Positions 59,429 to 64,000 of a stretch of 64,000 nucleotides of DNA are shown piece by piece. A model generated the notes under the pieces. That model saw only the letters and a list, made by a program, of their open reading frames with translations, had not been told where the DNA came from and did no database searches. Where the stretch lies: contig CAZCVI010000008.1 of the NCBI GenBank assembly GCA_964502145.1, positions 1 to 64,000 on the forward strand, in the 5' to 3' direction. Source of the stretch: CAZCVI01 sp964502145. GTDB taxonomy: Bacteria > Acidobacteriota > Aminicenantia > UBA2199. The position numbers and the translations under genes were made by a program. Each line of letters begins with the position of its first letter. Position 1 is the stretch's first letter.

Positions 59429-61714
59429 TTATTTCTCCGTTTCGGTTTTAATGGGTATTTTATCGGAATACATTTTTTTAACACCTTCGACAATATCTTT
59501 CATATCGTTGGACTGGCGGATGGTTTTGGAATTGATAAACACGACCAACTCGGTTTTTTTCTGTTGATTACTGCTATTTTTAAAGAGGTTTCCGAGCAAA
59601 GGGATTTTGGATAACAAGGGAATGCCCTTGCCGGAGGTGGTCATTTTATTTTGAAATAAGCCCCCGATAAACGCAATTTCGCCTTCATTGACGACCATGG
59701 TGGTTTTTATTTTGCGTTTGAGGATTTCAGGGGAGGCGATATCGGATTTTTTATTTTCCAAAGCCTCGCTGATCTCTTGTTCCAACACGAGAGCAATCTT
59801 ATTATCGGTTAAAATAGAGGCTTTGACGCGCAGGATAATACCGGTATTGATGTATTGAACGGAACGGAACGGATAGTAGGCAGTTCCAGTCTGAGCGGTG
59901 GGCACGGCACTTTCACTGGCAATGACAGGGACATCGGAACCAACAGAAATCTCAGCCTCCTCATTCTCCAACACGGTGATTTTGGGAGTGGAAATAATAT
60001 TGATCTTGCTATTTTCCACGAGGGCATTGATGAGCACTTCGAACTGGGTACCGGGCAACGTCCCGTTAACCAAAAAATTACTACCGGTGGGGGTGAGGGT
60101 ATTACCGGAAGTATCGGTTCCTTTATACACACCGAGTCCGCCCTTGGTGCCAAAACTGGTACGGTACAGGTAACGGTTAATCCAGAACTCGAGGCCCAAC
60201 TGGGTGGTTTTATCAAGGGAAACCTCGCCGATAATAACCTCGACAAAAACCTGATTACGGGGGACATCAATACGTTTGATTATGTCCTGGTATTTTTTGT
60301 ATTCAACAGGAGTGGCGACGATGATGAGGGAGTTGGTTTCAAACACGGGGATAATGGAGACGTTATCAATGGCTTCCTCGTTTCCATCGGCACCGATGGA
60401 GGTGTAAGAAGAACGGCGGGTATTCCCGGTTTTTTGTTCGGTGGTGGTCGGGGGATTTTTCCCGGGTTCGGTTGCTGCTTCGCCGCTTTTTCCGCCTTGT
60501 CCCAGGCCTGAGGAGGAGCTACCACCCTTTCCGCTGGAGAGCCCGAGACTTTTATTGTAAGAACCAGTATTGGTCACGGCAGAGCCGGTGCGGTAGGAGT
60601 GTAAAACATCGGCCACACCCTCAACATCGACATTCTTCAATTTATAGGAATACACTTTCTTGGCTTCGCCTGCGGCTTCTGCGACATCCAATTTTCCTAG
60701 CCAGTACAACACGCGGTCTACCCACTCTTTGTTGGGGGATATGACGATCAGGCTGTTAAGCTTTTCAATGGGGATAAAAAGAATGCCCCGGGTTTTTTCC
60801 ATGGCATCAATGGTGATACCCTCGGCAATGAGCAGCATCCTGATCTTATCTTCGAATTCGGCAATATCCCAGTACTCGGGGGTGATCATCACGACGGATT
60901 TGTCCTTGAACTGGGCGCGATCGAGAAGATCAATAAAAGAGAGGGTATAGCGGATTTCCTCGTAATTGCCGCTCATGACCAACAGGTTCAATTCAGGGAT
61001 AGAAAATACCTGGGAACGGGAATTTAATTGACCGATGATGATTGGTTTGATTGTTTCAGGGGAAATATTATAGAAGGGAACCATGAAGGTAACCTCTTCA
61101 TCGGCGCCAACCGGTAAACGGTCGGGCATTTTCCTGCCGTAAACAAGGGGGCCTTTTAGGGTCAGGGTAGCGGTTTTGGCTACATCGAAGAGGTAGGTAT
61201 TCTCGCGTTTTTCGACGGACACGCTGTACATGGTCAGGATACTTTTGAAGAGCTGAAAAGCTCGCTCTGTTTTGAGGTCCTCGGTCATTTTGATAGTAAA
61301 GCGATTGGGCATGGCTTTGATCTGATCGGTGATCAGATAGTTATATTTAAAGACTCCAGACATCATGGCATCAATAAAATCGGGTAGTGCGATATCATCA
61401 AAGTTCATCAAGTAATCGGACCCGGTAGCAGCGCCAGCACTGACCACGGATTCGGTTTCAATGGGTTGTTGAACCCAGACGACCCGTGATTTTTTCTTTT
61501 GGGTGGATTCTTCTTTTGCGTTGGTGGTTTCTGCTTCGGCTGGGTTCTTTTGGATAATATTTACGGGTTGGCGTGGGGAGCACCCGTTTATTACGAACCA
61601 CAGGGGAACCAGAACAACGGTGACGGCTATGAACCATCGGTTCTTGTTTGGGGTTATCTTAGTACTTCTTATCTTATTACTTCTTATCGTATTACTGATA
61701 TTATTTATTATCAT
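59429..61714 (-). CDS. gspD: type II secretion secretin GspD
   Basis: 761 residues. A lipoprotein-like signal after a basic leader (WFIAVTVVLVPLWFVINGC), an N0 domain (NFDDIALPDFIDAMMSG), N1-N3 domains with a Gly/Ser-rich insert (about 395-440), and the C-terminal secretin barrel (VFVEVIIGEVSLDKTTQLGL, INIISTPKITVLENEEAEI, GEIAFIGGLFQNK, LLSKIPLLGNLF). Forms the outer-membrane exit channel. The long basic N-terminus before the signal may mean that a shorter start is used, but GGAG upstream fits the ATG at 61714. Confidence 0.93.
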   Translation of the reverse strand: MIINNISNTIRSNKIRSTKITPNKNRWFIAVTVVLVPLWFVINGCSPRQPVNIIQKNPAEAETTNAKEESTQKKKSRVVWVQQPIETESVVSAGAATGSDYLMNFDDIALPDFIDAMMSGVFKYNYLITDQIKAMPNRFTIKMTEDLKTERAFQLFKSILTMYSVSVEKRENTYLFDVAKTATLTLKGPLVYGRKMPDRLPVGADEEVTFMVPFYNISPETIKPIIIGQLNSRSQVFSIPELNLLVMSGNYEEIRYTLSFIDLLDRAQFKDKSVVMITPEYWDIAEFEDKIRMLLIAEGITIDAMEKTRGILFIPIEKLNSLIVISPNKEWVDRVLYWLGKLDVAEAAGEAKKVYSYKLKNVDVEGVADVLHSYRTGSAVTNTGSYNKSLGLSSGKGGSSSSGLGQGGKSGEAATEPGKNPPTTTEQKTGNTRRSSYTSIGADGNEEAIDNVSIIPVFETNSLIIVATPVEYKKYQDIIKRIDVPRNQVFVEVIIGEVSLDKTTQLGLEFWINRYLYRTSFGTKGGLGVYKGTDTSGNTLTPTGSNFLVNGTLPGTQFEVLINALVENSKINIISTPKITVLENEEAEISVGSDVPVIASESAVPTAQTGTAYYPFRSVQYINTGIILRVKASILTDNKIALVLEQEISEALENKKSDIASPEILKRKIKTTMVVNEGEIAFIGGLFQNKMTTSGKGIPLLSKIPLLGNLFKNSSNQQKKTELVVFINSKTIRQSNDMKDIVEGVKKMYSDKIPIKTETEK

Positions 61715-61727
61715 TTCATGGACTCCA

Positions 61728-62279
61728 TTACTCGATATTTTCGGCTTCTTTGGGTTGTTCTTCGGCGATGGTGGCGGGTTCCAATTGGAATACCGGGTGT
61801 ACTCGTTCGCTACCGGAACTATCTATAATAATCACCTGGGTGAGGGTGATGCTTTTCACCAAAAAGCCACCCTCTATGGTATTGCCTTTTGAGAACAAGT
61901 GAATTTTATTGTTGCTGGTAAGACGGACGACGAGGAACAAGCCGTCCTTCTTCACGACGCCAAGGACGGTATAACTTTCGACCTGCTCGACTGGAAGTGC
62001 TCCATCCTCGGTGATTGCGGGCGCTTTTTTCTCTTTGAAGAGGAACAACTGGAAGCGATTGTTTTCCTCGGGGGGAGGAGTAAAATTAAATAATTCAGGG
62101 ATGGGTAGTGGTTCGATGGCAGGGGCGGGGGGGGCGGGCTGTACTTTTGCGGCACGATAACCGGTGAACGCGCCATAAAAACTATAAAAAAGATACATAA
62201 AAGCAAAAACTATCAGCACCATGACGAGCCCTTGAAGCACCCGGATATCGATTTTTTTAAACAGTTTAATATTTTTCAT
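61728..62279 (-). CDS. GspC-like type II secretion protein
   Basis: 183 residues. Short cytoplasmic N-terminus, one membrane helix (about 15-37), a Pro-rich linker, then a small beta domain like the GspC homology region (YTVLGVVKKDGLFLVVRLTS, GGFLVKSITLTQVIIIDSSG) that touches the secretin N0 domain. It lacks a PDZ domain. By position, just before gspD, it is the inner-to-outer-membrane connector. Similar to PilP in layout. Confidence 0.75.
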   Translation of the reverse strand: MKNIKLFKKIDIRVLQGLVMVLIVFAFMYLFYSFYGAFTGYRAAKVQPAPPAPAIEPLPIPELFNFTPPPEENNRFQLFLFKEKKAPAITEDGALPVEQVESYTVLGVVKKDGLFLVVRLTSNNKIHLFSKGNTIEGGFLVKSITLTQVIIIDSSGSERVHPVFQLEPATIAEEQPKEAENIE

Positions 62280-62298
62280 TGGGTTTCACCACTCTGGC

Positions 62299-62847
62299 TC
62301 ACATTTCCAGCCCAACGATTTCCACGATCAGGCCGATGCGGACAAATTTTTCCTGGTGGAGCTGGATATCGTAACCAGACACATAAGTCTGGGGGGCATC
62401 GTTGCGCATCTGGGCGAAAAAACGGATGGTCTGGATAAAATCCCCGGTGAGAACGATATTGGTTTTAAAAATCACGAAACCATCTTTCTTTTCGATTTCG
62501 GAGCGATAGGAATCGACAGTGAGTTCACTGAGATTGACAAGATTGAGGAGTTGATTGATGTGATCGTTTTTTATCTTCTCGAGATCGGCACCGCTTTCGA
62601 TCTTAATGAAGAGCGGGGCGAACTGGGCTTCTGAGGCTTCAAGGCTTTCCAGGGTTTTCTTAAATACATCCTGGTGGGCAATGAACTTGATCATCCTTTT
62701 ATTTTCACGCATGAAGTTGTGGTTGGTCAAGATCAGTACCACTGCTGTCACGATAAGAATGAGTACAATGGCGATCTTAACAATGAACTGTTGCTGGACT
62801 TTCTGAACCTGTCCGAGTTTACCTTTTAATTTGTTTGCTTTGGCCAT
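62299..62847 (-). CDS. GspM/PilO-like type II secretion protein
   Basis: 182 residues. A basic N-terminus, one membrane helix (FIVKIAIVLILIVTAVVLIL), a coiled-coil segment, then a ferredoxin-like domain (about 105-182; SELTVDSYRSEIEKKDGFVI, NIVLTGDFIQTIRFFAQM). This is the PilO/GspM layout. It would pair with the GspL/PilN-like protein encoded ten bases upstream to form the inner-membrane assembly platform. Confidence 0.78.
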   Translation of the reverse strand: MAKANKLKGKLGQVQKVQQQFIVKIAIVLILIVTAVVLILTNHNFMRENKRMIKFIAHQDVFKKTLESLEASEAQFAPLFIKIESGADLEKIKNDHINQLLNLVNLSELTVDSYRSEIEKKDGFVIFKTNIVLTGDFIQTIRFFAQMRNDAPQTYVSGYDIQLHQEKFVRIGLIVEIVGLEM

Positions 62848-62856
62848 GGTAATAAA

Positions 62857-64000
62857 TCACCCCTTTTCCACTGGCTCGGCGAAGAGCAGTTCGATTTCGA
62901 ATTTTTCTTTCTGGGAGAGCTCGCTTTTAATGACAGTGGTTTTAAAGCGGACCTCTTTAAAGACATGGCTTTCTTGCAGGCGGGTTAGCAGGGCGAGGCT
63001 ATCTGGTGCGTAACCTTCAATGGTAATCCGCCCTTCTTCGAGGGAGTAAGAGATGAGGGTGGATTCCTCGTCCATTGTTTCGGCGATAGTTTTTAAATAG
63101 AGCATATGGTCTGGGTAATGACGGATTTTCTCCGCGATCTTGTTTAAACGGAAGCGAATGGTTTCAGCCATGCGGTCCATTTTTTCCACGACGGCGAACT
63201 TCTGTTTGAGGCGGGTATTGTCCTGCTTTAAAAGCACTAGACCGACGATATTCACAAGGAAGACGAGGAGTAACAACAGGCTAATAATAGTCAGGTTGCG
63301 GTCCCACTGGTGGAGGATATTTTTCATGCTTTTTAATTGCCTATTTTGGGAGATATTGGAATATCGCTTCTTTACCGGGAAGAAGTCGGGTAAAAAAAAG
63401 TATTTGTCATGGCTACTGGCGAGGTCAACGGTGACGTGGTAATGGGGGGGCAGGCTGGATAGATGGGGGATATCTGTATCGGTAAATATATTAAGTTGTT
63501 GTTGGATGGAGAACTTCCGGGCCAGTAACACGATCTTGGCACCGATTTTATAGGCTTCCTTTTCAAACAGGGAATAAAAATCAGCGCCATTATAATATAT
63601 TATCTCAAAACCACTGACACGCTGAAACACGAAAATTTGATATTTTTTACAGGTGACAGGGTCACCTTTAAAAATAAGGGATTCGGGGATTTCATCGTAA
63701 AAGAAGCTCTCTACATTAACTTTTAGTGGTCCGACCCAGGAGTAGAAGTGTTTATCCTCGTGTTTTTCAGCGCTGTAAATAATATTCATAAAATCGCTTT
63801 TAAAGGGCAGGAAGTGTTTTTGGATACTGAGCACATGGCTGTCTTTAACATGTTTTTTGGTATGTAAAGAGAAGCTGTTGAAGAATAATTTCTCGCGATT
63901 GACCACGAGGTAGAGGTGGCTTTTCTTACGGGGCAATTGGTCCTGGGTGAGAAAGACCTCGCCGGAAGCGGAGTCGAGCCAATAGAATATCTGTTGTTGT
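62857..64000 (-). CDS. GspL/PilN-like type II secretion protein, 5' end outside the window
   Basis: The frame stays open to the right edge, so the true start lies beyond 64000; the visible part is 380 residues. The N-terminal part beginning IFYWLDSASGEVFLTQDQLP resembles the actin-like cytoplasmic domain of GspL. A membrane helix (LTIISLLLLLVFLVNIVGLV) is followed by a coiled coil and a PilN-type ferredoxin-like domain (ISYSLEEGRITIEGYAPDSL). First visible gene of the operon. It would recruit GspE to the membrane. Confidence 0.75.
   Translation of the reverse strand, partial: QQQIFYWLDSASGEVFLTQDQLPRKKSHLYLVVNREKLFFNSFSLHTKKHVKDSHVLSIQKHFLPFKSDFMNIIYSAEKHEDKHFYSWVGPLKVNVESFFYDEIPESLIFKGDPVTCKKYQIFVFQRVSGFEIIYYNGADFYSLFEKEAYKIGAKIVLLARKFSIQQQLNIFTDTDIPHLSSLPPHYHVTVDLASSHDKYFFLPDFFPVKKRYSNISQNRQLKSMKNILHQWDRNLTIISLLLLLVFLVNIVGLVLLKQDNTRLKQKFAVVEKMDRMAETIRFRLNKIAEKIRHYPDHMLYLKTIAETMDEESTLISYSLEEGRITIEGYAPDSLALLTRLQESHVFKEVRFKTTVIKSELSQKEKFEIELLFAEPVEKG

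Noticed and set aside
60280..60525. Pro/Lys-rich minus-strand frame within gspD
   Set aside because: Alternate frame of the Gly/Ser-rich insert of the secretin gene.
1..64000. tRNA or rRNA genes
   Set aside because: I saw no T-loop-like GTTCRANNC with matching arms and no rRNA-like stretch.

Overview
The window looks like a chromosome segment from an uncultured Gram-negative (diderm) bacterium: it carries Pal, a CpoB-like protein, a secretin and T2SS genes, a predicted outer-membrane barrel, and many sensor kinases. Intergenic spaces are full of short inverted-repeat elements. The mix of AAA/PD-(D/E)XK proteins, a peptidase/ABC-exporter fusion, radical-SAM peptide genes and GG(D/E)EF, HD-GYP and Sia-type signalling would fit an Acidobacteriota/Aminicenantes-like lineage. 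That placement is inference; there is no rRNA or tRNA here to anchor it.

Layout. 1-2.1 kb is a scrap yard of toxin-antitoxin material: an intact MazF-type pair, a second mazF fragment sharing an exact 55-bp repeat, a higB toxin reduced to its two ends next to an intact higA, and a 40-residue stump of an AAA protein. 2.1-5.3 kb is one very large gene fusing a periplasmic serine-hydrolase domain to a cyclic-peptide-type ABC exporter. 5.9-12.2 kb is a signalling island: response regulator, hybrid kinase, two SiaC proteins, SiaB, a GGEEF diguanylate cyclase, a Cys-rich coiled-coil protein and a kinase. 12.5-20.3 kb holds a GIY-YIG-like protein, metG, an amino-acid permease with VKOR, and an HDOD/PAS-kinase pair. 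20.3-21.3 kb is non-coding and holds an inverted-repeat element and a 40-bp tandem array.

21.3-30.2 kb is the most interesting part: a probable RiPP (ribosomally made, modified peptide) locus. Two short precursor genes have nearly identical leaders and a core built of four GCxx repeats. They are flanked by three radical SAM/SPASM enzymes, a PqqD-like recognition protein and a MacB/FtsX-type permease, with the adaptor and ATPase of the same exporter type on the opposite strand behind a good divergent promoter. 30.4-35.0 kb is a second metabolite-type operon: acyl-CoA dehydrogenase, stand-alone acyl carrier protein, FkbH-like enzyme and a single-chain glutamate (methylaspartate) mutase.

35.1-44.7 kb has HD-GYP, purH, two tandem, partly identical AAA/PD-(D/E)XK genes, a small exported protein, a GAF kinase and an M29-like aminopeptidase. 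44.9-51.4 kb is a leftward envelope operon (pal, cpoB-like, ssb, MglA-like GTPase, two exported proteins, a barrel protein). 51.5-55.8 kb has small and mostly uncharacterised genes. 55.98 kb to the right edge is a leftward type II secretion operon in the order L-M-C-D-G-E-F, with the first gene cut by the window edge.

At least eight intergenic spots carry members of one dispersed element family: 9-bp-periodic arrays in inverted orientation around an A/T-rich loop, several bounded by a terminal repeat close to CTGGATTCACCGCCAA. Start sites were adjusted from Shine-Dalgarno position in many genes; several use GTG or TTG.
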